Shown in pieces: positions 45,124 through 54,358 of a DNA stretch of 64,000 nucleotides; the first letter of the stretch is position 1, and each line of letters begins with the position of its first letter. A model generated the notes under the pieces. That model saw only the letters and a program-made list of their open reading frames with translations. It searched no databases and had not been told where the DNA came from. Source of the DNA: JABLTI01 sp035528035 (GTDB taxonomy: Archaea; Asgardarchaeota; Heimdallarchaeia; JABLTI01); contig DATKZI010000026.1 in assembly GCA_035528035.1 (NCBI GenBank), positions 62,001 through 126,000 of the forward strand, given 5' to 3'. The translations under genes were made by a program, and so were the position numbers.

Positions 45124-45453
45124 ATGACAGATGAAGATAAAAAAATCATTTGGGTGCATCCCTGTGTTGATTGTGGATGCGATTGTAATGAAATAGATGA
45201 TGATCATTATCATATTTTTATTGAATTACCTGGTGTTAAAAAGAAAGATATTGATTTAAAGATAATTAAGAGCGGTATGCGACTCCGAGCGAATAAAGGC
45301 AAAAATATTGAATATGTTAGCGAATTACAGTTTCTTTGTGATGCAAAGATAGATGCTGTAAAAGCTTCTTATACTGATGGTTTGTTATCAATTGATGTTC
45401 CCTTTGCTTGTCCTGATCCCTTTAAAGATGCTAATACCATTAATATTTCTTAA
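45124..45453 (+). CDS. Hsp20/alpha-crystallin-like protein with Cys-rich N-terminus
   Basis: 109 residues. DDDHYHIFIELPGVKKKDIDLKI and YTDGLLSIDVPFACP form a compact alpha-crystallin domain. The N-terminal arm is short and unusual: HPCVDCGCDCNE, four Cys within eight residues, so it could bind a metal or act as a redox switch. The IxI tail motif appears as INI near the end. GGAGG eight bases before ATG 45124. Confidence 0.75.
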   Translation: MTDEDKKIIWVHPCVDCGCDCNEIDDDHYHIFIELPGVKKKDIDLKIIKSGMRLRANKGKNIEYVSELQFLCDAKIDAVKASYTDGLLSIDVPFACPDPFKDANTINIS

Positions 45454-45565
45454 GAGATATTTCTCTTTTCTTCTTTTCCTTTTTACATTCAGTTAATATT
45501 TTATTCAAGCTAAATGCTTATAATCCATATTGCTACTTCTTATCTGACATTTCGAGTGATTTAAT

Positions 45566-47131
45566 TTGGTTGAGACAGAGAATAAACTTGCTATTGGTTC
45601 CAACGAAAACAACAGTGATACAAATTCTTTAGATTCTCGAGTAGACAAATCAAAGAAAAGAAATTTATTTTTACTTATAAGTTCCGTTGGTCTTGGAATT
45701 TTTATGGCTGCTTTAGATGAATCAATTATCAATGTTAGTATAGCACAAATTAAACTGGATTTGAATGAAGATCCTTTAAGAGTACAATGGATCGTTCTTG
45801 TTTATTTATTAGTAATTGTCGCTTTAAGTGCAGCATCAGGATATCTTGGTGATAGATATAGTACGAAAATAGTTTTTCAAATAGGTATGGGAATCTTTGC
45901 TATAGGTTCTTTGCTTTGTGCTCTTTCTCAAACATTACCTATGTTAATCTTTGCTCGAATTGTTCAAGGCATTGGCGGGGCAGGCATTCTAGCTAATGGT
46001 AATGCGATAGTTACACGATTTACTGATGAATCTCAAAGGGGATTAGCTATCGGACTTACATCCCTTGTTTCTGCATTAGCTGTGGTAATTGGTCCGGTTG
46101 TTGGAGCTTTACTTACTCAATTCTTTAAATGGCAAGTAATATTTTGGATAAATCTACCAATTGGTATTATAGGTATTATTTATCTTCAATTTTCCATCCC
46201 CAAAACTCCTACACTAAGAAAAGAACAAAAGCGAGCAGATTTTCTAGGTTCAGTTCTTTTCGCTACCTTCCTCACAATACTTGTCTTAAGTATTTCATTA
46301 TTCGTTGATCCTGTTCTACCTCACCCAATGATATGGTCCATAGTTTGTTTTGCTATAAGTATTGCTTTATTTGTAGGATTTATTCTATGGGAGAAAAGGT
46401 CATCAAATCCATTCATAGAACTGTCTCTTTTCAAAAACAAGAAATTCACAATCGGGTTAGCATGTGCATTAATTTTGTATATCTCATTAAATTCAATTTC
46501 TTATCAATTACCATTCTATTTTAAAGAAGTAATGAATAAGGAATTAATTGAAATTGGCATTGTTATTGTTGGTGTACCTGTAGGAATTGGTATTTCTGCA
46601 CCTATATCAGGTAAGATTTCAAGTAAAATCAATACTAGAATAATTTCTTCTATTGGTTTAAGTGTTATTGCAGTTGCATTTATTTTTCTTGCTATTTTTC
46701 TCTCACCAACCATGCATCTTGCTTTCTATGTAGCACTATCGTTTGTAATTGGTCTAGGTGTTGGATTTTTCATTGCCCCTAATAGTAATTCCGTTATGTC
46801 GTCTATTAAAAAGGATAAACTTGGTGTGGCAAGTAGTTTCCTAAGTTTATCTCGTATAGTTGGTTATACTATTGGCACAGCATTGTCTACCACTGTTCTA
46901 AGATTCATACAAGAACTTTATCAACAAAGAAATGGCGGAGTATTTAATGATGCGATAAACTATACTCCTTCTTTACAGATAGTTTTTGGTATTTTCTGTT
47001 TCTTTGCTACTTTATCAATTATTTTCTCGGTTATTCGAGGTCCTGATTCATATATTAGTAATGGAATTGTAACAATTGATTCATTAGAATCTAAAAGTAG
47101 TATTTTAGATGTTTCGGGACCATCAAAATAG
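45566..47131 (+). CDS. DHA2-type MFS drug exporter
   Basis: 521 residues, about fourteen helices. FMAALDESIINVSIAQIK in helix 1 contains the D of DHA2 proteins; GYLGDRYSTKIVFQ is the A-motif, and LIFARIVQGIGGAGILANGNAIV with SALAVVIGPVVGALLTQFFKWQVIFWINLPIG is motif C. These indicate a proton-driven exporter, like EmrB/QacA. TTG 45566 has GAGTGA six bases upstream. Confidence 0.88.
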   Translation: MVETENKLAIGSNENNSDTNSLDSRVDKSKKRNLFLLISSVGLGIFMAALDESIINVSIAQIKLDLNEDPLRVQWIVLVYLLVIVALSAASGYLGDRYSTKIVFQIGMGIFAIGSLLCALSQTLPMLIFARIVQGIGGAGILANGNAIVTRFTDESQRGLAIGLTSLVSALAVVIGPVVGALLTQFFKWQVIFWINLPIGIIGIIYLQFSIPKTPTLRKEQKRADFLGSVLFATFLTILVLSISLFVDPVLPHPMIWSIVCFAISIALFVGFILWEKRSSNPFIELSLFKNKKFTIGLACALILYISLNSISYQLPFYFKEVMNKELIEIGIVIVGVPVGIGISAPISGKISSKINTRIISSIGLSVIAVAFIFLAIFLSPTMHLAFYVALSFVIGLGVGFFIAPNSNSVMSSIKKDKLGVASSFLSLSRIVGYTIGTALSTTVLRFIQELYQQRNGGVFNDAINYTPSLQIVFGIFCFFATLSIIFSVIRGPDSYISNGIVTIDSLESKSSILDVSGPSK

Positions 47132-47237
47132 AAATTAATTTGATTGATTCACCAAAATTTTATATATTTCCTAAATTACTTTCATACACATATTACCATC
47201 TATCGGAAAATCATAATCTATAATAGCTATTGTACCG

Positions 47238-48116
47238 GTGCACGACATGTGTGATCATTGCTTAAAGCATGGTACTGCTGGAAAGTGGTACTTGAATGCC
47301 AAAAATTATTCGAATGAGATAGTCGAAGAATATAATCTTCGAGAATTCCTTTTAGAACAGTATACAAATTTTGAGCAAATGTCAGTTCGAAAGCTCAATG
47401 GCTTTAATGCTGTGGGCTTGGGGTATAAAATGCAAATGCCAATTATTGGTCGTGTTGTCAAACATTTCGCTGAACAAATGCTTATGAGTACAAAACCACC
47501 TACTGATCCTTTTAAAGCAGAAGGTCATATTGGTCAAGTTGTCCCTTTAGATGATGCAATAGCTATACTCGAGCATTGTGCTGTTGAACCAATCATCCAA
47601 AAATATTGTATGTGTCGGTATATGAGTCGTGGTGATAAGGAAGCTTGCTGTATAAATTTCGGTGTCATGTCGGAAATAATTGAAAAATTACCTCGTTTTA
47701 TCCCAGTTAATGAGAAATTTCAGTTAACACGAGATGAAGCAATTGAACGATTTAAGGAGCATAATAAGAAAGGATATATTGGCACTATATGGTATGGTCC
47801 TTATCCATATATCAATAATCTCTGTTCCTGTGCAAACCCCGAATGTGCTGGTATACGTCCTAGAATGGATTTTGGTATAACTTCAATTTTCAAAGCTGAA
47901 TATATTGTACATATCAATCCCGATGAGTGTACAGGATGTAAGAGCTGTCTTTCTCGTTGTCAATTTGGAGCAATATCTTATGATCCTTTTGAGAAAAGAT
48001 GTATTGTTAATCAAAAGCAATGTTATGGATGTGGTGTTTGTCTTCATGTTTGTAAATATGATGCATTGAAAATATTCCCTCGAAATGATTTTCCTGAATT
48101 ACGTGGTAAATATTAG
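47238..48116 (+). CDS. Fe-S protein with C-terminal 2[4Fe-4S] ferredoxin domain
   Basis: 292 residues. N-terminal MCDHC, then a helical region; YCMCRYMSRGDKEACC near 133-148 and CSCANPEC near 192 add seven Cys that may hold a further cluster. Residues 230-280 are a classic pair: CTGCKSCLSRCQFGA and CYGCGVCLHVCKYDA. The start is GTG 47238. A ferredoxin, a sterol-dehydrogenase-like reductase and a PlsY-like gene follow closely, a probable operon. The redox partner is unknown. Confidence 0.8.
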   Translation: MHDMCDHCLKHGTAGKWYLNAKNYSNEIVEEYNLREFLLEQYTNFEQMSVRKLNGFNAVGLGYKMQMPIIGRVVKHFAEQMLMSTKPPTDPFKAEGHIGQVVPLDDAIAILEHCAVEPIIQKYCMCRYMSRGDKEACCINFGVMSEIIEKLPRFIPVNEKFQLTRDEAIERFKEHNKKGYIGTIWYGPYPYINNLCSCANPECAGIRPRMDFGITSIFKAEYIVHINPDECTGCKSCLSRCQFGAISYDPFEKRCIVNQKQCYGCGVCLHVCKYDALKIFPRNDFPELRGKY

Positions 48117-48133
48117 CTAAAGGAGCAATTTCC

Positions 48134-48391
48134 ATGGGAAACAAGACTAAGATCAAAATAGATTATTCCATCTGCGGTGATGGTTATAAAGTAGACCCAC
48201 GTAATTGTGGAAAATGTTTGCGTATTTGTCCCCCCGCACTTTTCCTTTTACACCAAACTCTAGGTGTTGAGCAAAAAAATCCTTATGATCCTGAGGTTTG
48301 GAGAATTACTCCTCTTTATCCTTCCTTATGCACACGTTGTTTGGAATGTGTGGGAATTTGTCCAGAAAAAGCGATTACAATTACTTGGTGA
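48134..48391 (+). CDS. Small ferredoxin-like 4Fe-4S protein
   Basis: 85 residues. CGKCLRICPPALF in the first half and CTRCLECVGICPEKA near the C-terminus. The first motif has only three closely spaced Cys plus C12 from SICGDGYK, so the first cluster uses a non-standard spacing. 17 bases after the larger Fe-S protein; AAAGGAG precedes the start. Confidence 0.82.
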   Translation: MGNKTKIKIDYSICGDGYKVDPRNCGKCLRICPPALFLLHQTLGVEQKNPYDPEVWRITPLYPSLCTRCLECVGICPEKAITITW

Positions 48392-48422
48392 ATGATTATA
48401 AAAAACAGGAGAAACTAATAAT

Positions 48423-49466
48423 ATGAATAGCATGAAAAAATCTAGAGATGATGAGTTCAAAAAGTGTTTAGTAATAGGTGGTTCAGGAATGCTTGGTTTT
48501 GAAATAGCTAAGCAATTACATAAAGAAGGAAAATTTGTTCGTGTAATGGACATTCAACCTCTTCCTGAAGAGAACGGTGTAGAGTATATTTTTGGTGATA
48601 TCCGTAATAAAGAACACGTTCGAAATGCTTGCAAGGATGTTGATATCGTCTTTCAAACTGCTGCTGCTATATGGGATCCAAAACTACCTAAAAAGGTGTA
48701 TTATGAAGTGAATGTTGAAGGAAATAAAAATGTTATAGAAATTTGCCATGAGCTAAATATACCCAAGTTAGTTTATACAAGCACATTAGATGTTGTAGTT
48801 GATGGTAAAAAACCAATTATCTATGGCAATGAATCTCTCACCTATCCTAAAAAATTACCCAAGGATCATTATTCCCGAACAAAGATCATTGCTGAACAAA
48901 TGGTTATTGAAGCTAATAGTCCTGATTTACTAACTTGCTCATTACGTCCTGTTGGGATGTATGGTCCTCGTGATAGATATCATATTGCAAATATTATCAA
49001 GGTTGCTAAGAGTAAGAATAATATTAAGTTAGGTAATGGTACAGCTTGCTTCAGTCATGTTTATTCTGAAAACGCTGCTTACGCACACATTTTAGCTGCA
49101 AAACATCTTAAACCTGACTCAACAGTTGCTGGTCAAAATTACTTTATCACAGATCATCAACCTGCAGAAAACCTCTTTACATTTATGGAGCCTTTTCTTG
49201 AAGGTTTAGGGCTTCCCCTACCTAGAAAATCAATTCCTTACCGTCTAGCAATGTTTCTTGCATCAATTGCTCAAATCATTAGTCCCAAATCAAATTTCAA
49301 TCGATTTTCTGTTGTTCAAACTTGTATTGATCATACTTTTGTTCATGACAAAGCTGGCGAAGATTTTGGCTATGAACCTATAGTTTCAAAAGAAGAAGCA
49401 TATGAGCGCACTTTAGCATGGTTTAAACAAGAAGAAGAAAAAGCTTCTGAAGTTAATAACTCATAA
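48423..49466 (+). CDS. NAD(P)-dependent 3beta-HSD/epimerase-type reductase
   Basis: 347 residues of the extended SDR fold. LVIGGSGMLGFEIAKQL (about 16-32) binds the cofactor, with an Asp after it (VMDIQPL). The active site keeps Ser-Thr (YTSTLDV) and Tyr-x3-Lys (YSRTKIIAEQ). The LRPVGMYGPRDRYH and PYRLAMFLASI segments are those of 3beta-hydroxysteroid dehydrogenase/isomerase relatives, which work on sterol or isoprenoid substrates. It sits between a ferredoxin and a PlsY-like gene, so a membrane-lipid substrate is plausible. Confidence 0.8.
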   Translation: MNSMKKSRDDEFKKCLVIGGSGMLGFEIAKQLHKEGKFVRVMDIQPLPEENGVEYIFGDIRNKEHVRNACKDVDIVFQTAAAIWDPKLPKKVYYEVNVEGNKNVIEICHELNIPKLVYTSTLDVVVDGKKPIIYGNESLTYPKKLPKDHYSRTKIIAEQMVIEANSPDLLTCSLRPVGMYGPRDRYHIANIIKVAKSKNNIKLGNGTACFSHVYSENAAYAHILAAKHLKPDSTVAGQNYFITDHQPAENLFTFMEPFLEGLGLPLPRKSIPYRLAMFLASIAQIISPKSNFNRFSVVQTCIDHTFVHDKAGEDFGYEPIVSKEEAYERTLAWFKQEEEKASEVNNS

Positions 49467-49536
49467 CTAAATTATCATTAATTTAGGAATAATTTCATTT
49501 AGCATGATAGATATAGTATATTTATGGAGGGTTGTT

Positions 49537-50241
49537 ATGGACCCAATATTATTAACAGGTGTTATCTGTTTAGCTATTGGAACATACCTTTACGGTTCTG
49601 TTTGTTGGGCAATAATTATTGTTAGAATTAAATTACATCAAGATATTCGATTGCTAGGTGATGGCAATCCCGGAGCTCATAATACTTCTCGAACTCTTGG
49701 TGGTAAATTAGGTCTTTTAGTTATGATACTTGATAGTACAAAAGGATTTATTCCTGCGATTATTGCATCCACTGTTAATTTTAAAGAGTATCAAAGCTGG
49801 GTAATCGGTTTGGTTGGTACTTGTTCAATTCTTGGTCATTGCTTTCCTATCTTTTTTCAGTTTAGAGGAGGAAATGGTATTTCTACTCTATTCGGGTTTA
49901 TGATTGTTTTTAATTCATGGATGGTGTTAGAATGGGGTATTTTTGTTTTTGTTCTTACTCTAATCTTCAAATATATCAAACCTATACAATTTATCTCAAC
50001 AGCTCTAACAAGTGCATTAGGTTTCATTATAAAATGGAAATTTTATTGGAATAATTACTTCCCAATGTTAGTTCCTGATAGCACAATGATAGCTGTACCA
50101 TTAATGGTATTATTAGTTTCTTTAATTCAATTTCCTAGATTTATCCCTCATTTCTATAGAGCTTTTAAGGGAACAGATGAAAAGACTTTCCTTTTATCAC
50201 CAATATTTAAACATAGAAAAGTAAGTATTGAAAATGAGTAG
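49537..50241 (+). CDS. PlsY-like glycerol-3-phosphate acyltransferase homolog
   Basis: About 234 residues with six or seven helices. Motif 1 YLYGSVCWAIII, motif 2 GDGNPGAHNTSRTLGGKLGLLVMILDSTKG and motif 3 LGHCFPIFFQFRGGNGIST match the three conserved loops of bacterial PlsY, which moves acyl from acyl-phosphate to glycerol-3-phosphate. Archaeal ether lipids do not need this step, so its presence is notable. ATG 49537 has GGAGG six bases upstream; the earlier in-frame ATG at 49504 does not. Confidence 0.82.
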   Translation: MDPILLTGVICLAIGTYLYGSVCWAIIIVRIKLHQDIRLLGDGNPGAHNTSRTLGGKLGLLVMILDSTKGFIPAIIASTVNFKEYQSWVIGLVGTCSILGHCFPIFFQFRGGNGISTLFGFMIVFNSWMVLEWGIFVFVLTLIFKYIKPIQFISTALTSALGFIIKWKFYWNNYFPMLVPDSTMIAVPLMVLLVSLIQFPRFIPHFYRAFKGTDEKTFLLSPIFKHRKVSIENE

Positions 50242-50328
50242 TTTTATTTTGGGTTAATTAGATTCTCCAAGTTTTTCGTGCAATATTTTATTATTCTTAA
50301 TTAACCCTAAGATACCTAGGGAAAAATA

Positions 50329-50904
50329 TTGTCGGGAAAAACCATACTAGAGGAGTGGAACTCTATTCAGATACCATCTGCTCCTGAAATTATTAACGTT
50401 GGCGTTAAAGCGGAGAATACAGCCTTTCTTGTGTTAGATATTCAAATCACTAATTGTAATTCAGAACGAAGACCTAGATGTGTAGATAATCTTCCAAAGA
50501 TAAAATCTTTTTTAGACAAAGCTAGAGCTTCAAATTTCTTAATTATCTATTCTCTTACCAGTAATGCAATAAAAGATGAAATAAGAACCGAAGTGAAACC
50601 ATTGGACGATGAATCAATCGTTAAATCTGGTGTAGATAAATTTCTTAACACTACTCTTGAGGCTATTTTAAGATCAAATAAAATTGAAAATGTTATAATA
50701 GTTGGAACAAGTGCTGAAGGGGCTGTACTAAATACTGCTACAGCTGCAGCTCAAAGAAAGTATAAAGTCATTATTCCTATTGATGGTTTATCTTCAACTG
50801 AATCATTTGCTGAACTTTATACTATTTGGCATTTAGCTAATAGTCCTGGTACCCGAAGGAATACCGTTCTAACTAAATTTGATTTAATCGAAATAGTGAA
50901 ATAG
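50329..50904 (+). CDS. Isochorismatase-family protein lacking the usual Cys
   Basis: 191 residues. FLVLDIQITNC near 33-43 carries the catalytic Asp, and VIIVGTSAEGAVLNTATAAAQRKYKVIIP near 125-155 is the segment that normally has Cys before the AV; here it is Gly (SAEGAV). The fold is isochorismatase/nicotinamidase-like, but without the nucleophile hydrolase activity on amides is doubtful. TTG 50329 with AGGGA upstream. The next gene follows after 30 bases. Confidence 0.72.
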   Translation: MSGKTILEEWNSIQIPSAPEIINVGVKAENTAFLVLDIQITNCNSERRPRCVDNLPKIKSFLDKARASNFLIIYSLTSNAIKDEIRTEVKPLDDESIVKSGVDKFLNTTLEAILRSNKIENVIIVGTSAEGAVLNTATAAAQRKYKVIIPIDGLSSTESFAELYTIWHLANSPGTRRNTVLTKFDLIEIVK

Positions 50905-50934
50905 TAAATAGTTCAATTTCCAAATACTCGAAGA

Positions 50935-52002
50935 TTGCTTGGATTGAGAAAACTGTCATATAAAATTAATTTCCCAATTACAAATAAATTACTTGATACA
51001 ATAATTAAGGAACATTTCCCAAATAATGAAATTAAATCTCTCTCTGAGCTAGAATTCTCTTTTGTTAACTCCGTTTATCAATTTCAACTATCAGATGGTT
51101 CTCATTATATCTTAAAATTCAACAATCCACGTTGGCCTTACAAACAAGAGAGAGAGATAAATGCGATGGAACTAGTACGAAAGCGAACATCTATTCCTAT
51201 TCCTAAAATTATTGTTGAACATACATCTAATGATAAGACTAATCTAACTTATATGATTCAAGAAAAAGCACCTGGTATAAATCTACGTGAAACGATACTT
51301 TCAGGAGAATTAACTGAATCAGAAATTATTCACTTAATATCAAAAACAGGTTCATATTTAGGAGAAATGCATTCAATAAAATTCGATTTCTTTGGTGATA
51401 TATTACCACCAAAGGAAACTAAGTCAAATAGTGATAGCAATTTTTGGGGGAAGCGTTTTACAAACTGGTCTGATTGTTTTACTGCTTTTTGTGTGGATAT
51501 CTTGAACTGGATAGATAAAGAGAGCTTCCCAAAATATCGGAAAAAAATTAAACGGAAAATCACTGATTATGCGAGGAAATATCCTGATTATTCTCAAGCA
51601 TCATTTATCCATTCTGACATTCAACCATCAAATATTATTGTAAACAATAAGGAAATTTCTGCTTTGATTGATTTTGAATGGGCATTTGCAGGTTCGCCAA
51701 GTTTTGAATATAGTATAACTCGTGCTGGTTTTTATTTCAGTGTTTTTCCGTCATTATCCTTAAGTAATATTTATTCCAATTATAACAATATTACAAAAGA
51801 TACTATTGATACTGCCTTTTTACAAGGATACCGAAAAACAGCTAATCACAAATTACATGATCCTCCCAGTGATCTTACTGATTTTATTTGGTTACTATAC
51901 ATGATTGGTTCTTGGAATTGGTCTATTCAAACATCCACTCACGAAGAGATTAAACAATTCAAGAACGATATCCATATACTTTATAAAAAACTCCTTTCAT
52001 AG
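50935..52002 (+). CDS. Aminoglycoside phosphotransferase (APH)-family kinase
   Basis: 355 residues. N-lobe: YQFQLSDGSHYILKFNN (ATP-site Lys). C-lobe: SFIHSDIQPSNIIVNNKEISALIDFEWAFAGSP with the catalytic HSD-x4-N loop and the metal-binding DFE. The APH family phosphorylates small alcohols (aminoglycosides, choline, homoserine). No resistance claim is possible from sequence. TTG 50935 lacks a clear ribosome site. Confidence 0.8.
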   Translation: MLGLRKLSYKINFPITNKLLDTIIKEHFPNNEIKSLSELEFSFVNSVYQFQLSDGSHYILKFNNPRWPYKQEREINAMELVRKRTSIPIPKIIVEHTSNDKTNLTYMIQEKAPGINLRETILSGELTESEIIHLISKTGSYLGEMHSIKFDFFGDILPPKETKSNSDSNFWGKRFTNWSDCFTAFCVDILNWIDKESFPKYRKKIKRKITDYARKYPDYSQASFIHSDIQPSNIIVNNKEISALIDFEWAFAGSPSFEYSITRAGFYFSVFPSLSLSNIYSNYNNITKDTIDTAFLQGYRKTANHKLHDPPSDLTDFIWLLYMIGSWNWSIQTSTHEEIKQFKNDIHILYKKLLS

Positions 52003-52104
52003 AATGAATAATCATATTTTATAGCTAACTTTATATCTTCTTTATAGTAGGGTTATATAGAGGGGGTATACCTTCTCTTACTTTAAATTAAAAGCTGTGA
52101 TACT

Positions 52105-53367
52105 ATGAAAGGAAAAAATCTTCTAAGCTTTTTAGTAATTCTACTAACTTCTTTTCTACCTATTTATGGGATAATTACACCAGTAATACCATCTACAAGA
52201 AGTATTAGTCCTTCATTCAAAACTTTTGTATTTAATCCCAATGCTGATAATGATTTTGTCATTTATACTCACGACAGTTTTATGGCCTGGGGAGATTCAG
52301 ATGATTATGATTCTGTTATGAATCAAACGTTCTATAATTTTGGTTTACTTCATGATGTTACTGTAACAGTTCAGGTTTTTAGTGGGATGGTTGCTGCTCT
52401 AAATGTATTGATTAGCCAAAAAAATGCTCCTCGAGCGGATGTTGTTATTGGTCTTGATAATACAATGGTTGGTCGGGCAAAAAGTGAGGATATCCTCTTA
52501 CCACTAGCTTCAGAGATTAATCTTGAGAACATTTCAAGTGATTTAATAGCGGCTCTTGATCCAGAGAACTATTTGTTACCAATTGATTATAGTTTAATTG
52601 CTTTGGTTTTTGATACTGAATATATTACAAACGTCACACATCCTGAGATAACAACTTTGAATTTTACTTCCTTACTTTCAACCTTTGGTGGTGATCTCGC
52701 TTTACAAGATCCTACTCAAAGTGCTACTGGTTTGAATTTTCTTCTTTATCAAATCATATTTTATGAAGAGATTCTTGGTAAAGATTGGCAAGATTGGTGG
52801 CAAGTAGCTCGAGAATTAGTTTCAATTGACAAAAGCTGGTCTGATTCTTGGGATCGTGTTTTTTCAACTAAAGAAAAACATATCATGGCTTCTTATGCCA
52901 CAGACCCTGCGTATAATTCCTTCTTTGGTTACAGTAATGAGAAGAATGCTGCATTAATTCATAATAATACAGATGAATATGGTTGGTTGCAAATTGAAGG
53001 TATTGGTGTTATCAATGGTACTTCAAATGAAACATTAGCTAAAGAATATGTAAAATATGCCTTGAGTTTAGAAGTACAAAATTTAACCGCTACTAATAAT
53101 TGGATGTTTCCAGCTAACACTCAAGTAGCTTTACCCACTTGTTATGATTATGCTATAACTACAGATGATGTTATCATACTAAACAATATGGTAAGTTCAG
53201 ATTATATCAATGCTAATTATCAGTCTTGGTTAAATACCTGGGAACGCTTAATCTATGGCTCAAGCCTCTGGTGGGCCTGGGTATTAATAGCTTCAGCAAT
53301 TATTTTGATTGGTGGTATAACTGTTTATTTCATTTATAGAAGAAAAACAAAAATTGATGTTGAATAG
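52105..53367 (+). CDS. Membrane-anchored thiamine-type ABC substrate-binding protein
   Basis: 420 residues. Signal peptide 1-25, then VIYTHDSFMAWGD, a thiamine-binding-protein (ThiB/TbpA) start block, ADVVIGLDNTMVGRA, YLLPIDYSLIALVFD and GGDLALQDPTQSATGLNFLL, all typical for this family. A C-terminal helix (about 390-412, WWAWVLIASAIILIGGITVYF) with a basic tail anchors it to the membrane, as many archaeal binding proteins are. No permease or ATPase is adjacent and there is no TPP riboswitch upstream. Confidence 0.8.
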   Translation: MKGKNLLSFLVILLTSFLPIYGIITPVIPSTRSISPSFKTFVFNPNADNDFVIYTHDSFMAWGDSDDYDSVMNQTFYNFGLLHDVTVTVQVFSGMVAALNVLISQKNAPRADVVIGLDNTMVGRAKSEDILLPLASEINLENISSDLIAALDPENYLLPIDYSLIALVFDTEYITNVTHPEITTLNFTSLLSTFGGDLALQDPTQSATGLNFLLYQIIFYEEILGKDWQDWWQVARELVSIDKSWSDSWDRVFSTKEKHIMASYATDPAYNSFFGYSNEKNAALIHNNTDEYGWLQIEGIGVINGTSNETLAKEYVKYALSLEVQNLTATNNWMFPANTQVALPTCYDYAITTDDVIILNNMVSSDYINANYQSWLNTWERLIYGSSLWWAWVLIASAIILIGGITVYFIYRRKTKIDVE

Positions 53368-53401
53368 TATTAGTTTGGGTAAAATAATCATATTTTGCCC
53401 T

Positions 53402-54289
53402 TTAATTTTTTAATCCCAATTCATACCCAATTTCTTGAATTAGATTTTGATAACCAAATTTACTTAATTGCTTATAAGTTGAATTAATCTTTATTTGAGT
53501 TAAAGGCTTTAATATTGCAAATAACATTTTCATTTTGACATATTTCATTTTTGAAAAAGGTTTAATACCAATTAAAAAAGAATCATAAACATGATCTATT
53601 TGTTCTATAGTTGGAATTATTTCTTGTAGAATTACTCCTTGATAATTTATCTCCTTTAGATATCCGAAGAATTCATTATAAGGTAATTCTGCTAATCCTA
53701 ATGGTAGATGCAAATCAGTCTTTTTTGAGCAATCTGATATATGAACATATTTTATTTCTGGGACTAATTCTGGAGGTATATTTAACCAATTTTGATTATT
53801 TGTTACAAATCTATGTGAAATATCTAATGCATGCCCAGCTAATTTTTCACCTAGTTGTTCTTTTGCTTTAAAATAGAATTCCATAAACGCTTCATCTGAT
53901 TGTTTTTGTATATTTTCAATAATAATTGGAATTTCTATTAATTTGAGTCTTGAAATTAATGAATCAAAGCTTGAATTGGGATCTTCTGGTGGGTGAGTCA
54001 AAACATATTGAAGATTTAGACTATCCCTATTTTGATTTAGAAAAGTAATTATTTCATCTATTTTTCCTTCATATTCTTTATTATTCGTTCCTAGATCATA
54101 ATGAAATCTATCAAAGATTGGTAGATGAAAGGTTGTTGTTATCTTTCCTAGATACTTGTTCATTTCCTCTGCTTTTGGTATGATAGTTGCATTAAGTTCA
54201 AAATGAGTTAATCCTATAATTTTTAATAATTTGATAATCTTGGGCAAAGTAATACCTTTGATTGGTTCCACAGTCATACCTAGTTTCAT
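53402..54289 (-). CDS. Xylose-isomerase-like TIM-barrel protein (paralog 2)
   Basis: About 295 residues. Same series of blocks as the gene at 28307: GMTVEPIKGITL, TTTFHLPIFDR, LTHPPEDPN, IIIENI, AGHALDISHRFV, YVHISDCSKKTDLHLPLG and QEIIPT. ATG 54289 is used because both paralogs start at the same M-K-x-G position; an ATG at 54334 adds 15 residues with no counterpart. It follows paralog 3 in tandem, 70 bases downstream. Confidence 0.8.
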   Translation of the reverse strand: MKLGMTVEPIKGITLPKIIKLLKIIGLTHFELNATIIPKAEEMNKYLGKITTTFHLPIFDRFHYDLGTNNKEYEGKIDEIITFLNQNRDSLNLQYVLTHPPEDPNSSFDSLISRLKLIEIPIIIENIQKQSDEAFMEFYFKAKEQLGEKLAGHALDISHRFVTNNQNWLNIPPELVPEIKYVHISDCSKKTDLHLPLGLAELPYNEFFGYLKEINYQGVILQEIIPTIEQIDHVYDSFLIGIKPFSKMKYVKMKMLFAILKPLTQIKINSTYKQLSKFGYQNLIQEIGYELGLKN

Positions 54290-54358
54290 TGTACTAGATA
54301 ACTTTGTCTTTTTCTTTAAATATCTACAAATCAAATACTAATTCTTGTTAATAGTGAT

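Noticed and set aside
52003..52104. TPP riboswitch upstream of the thiamine-type binding protein
   Set aside because: No CTGAGA core or other THI-box pairing is present in the 100-base leader.
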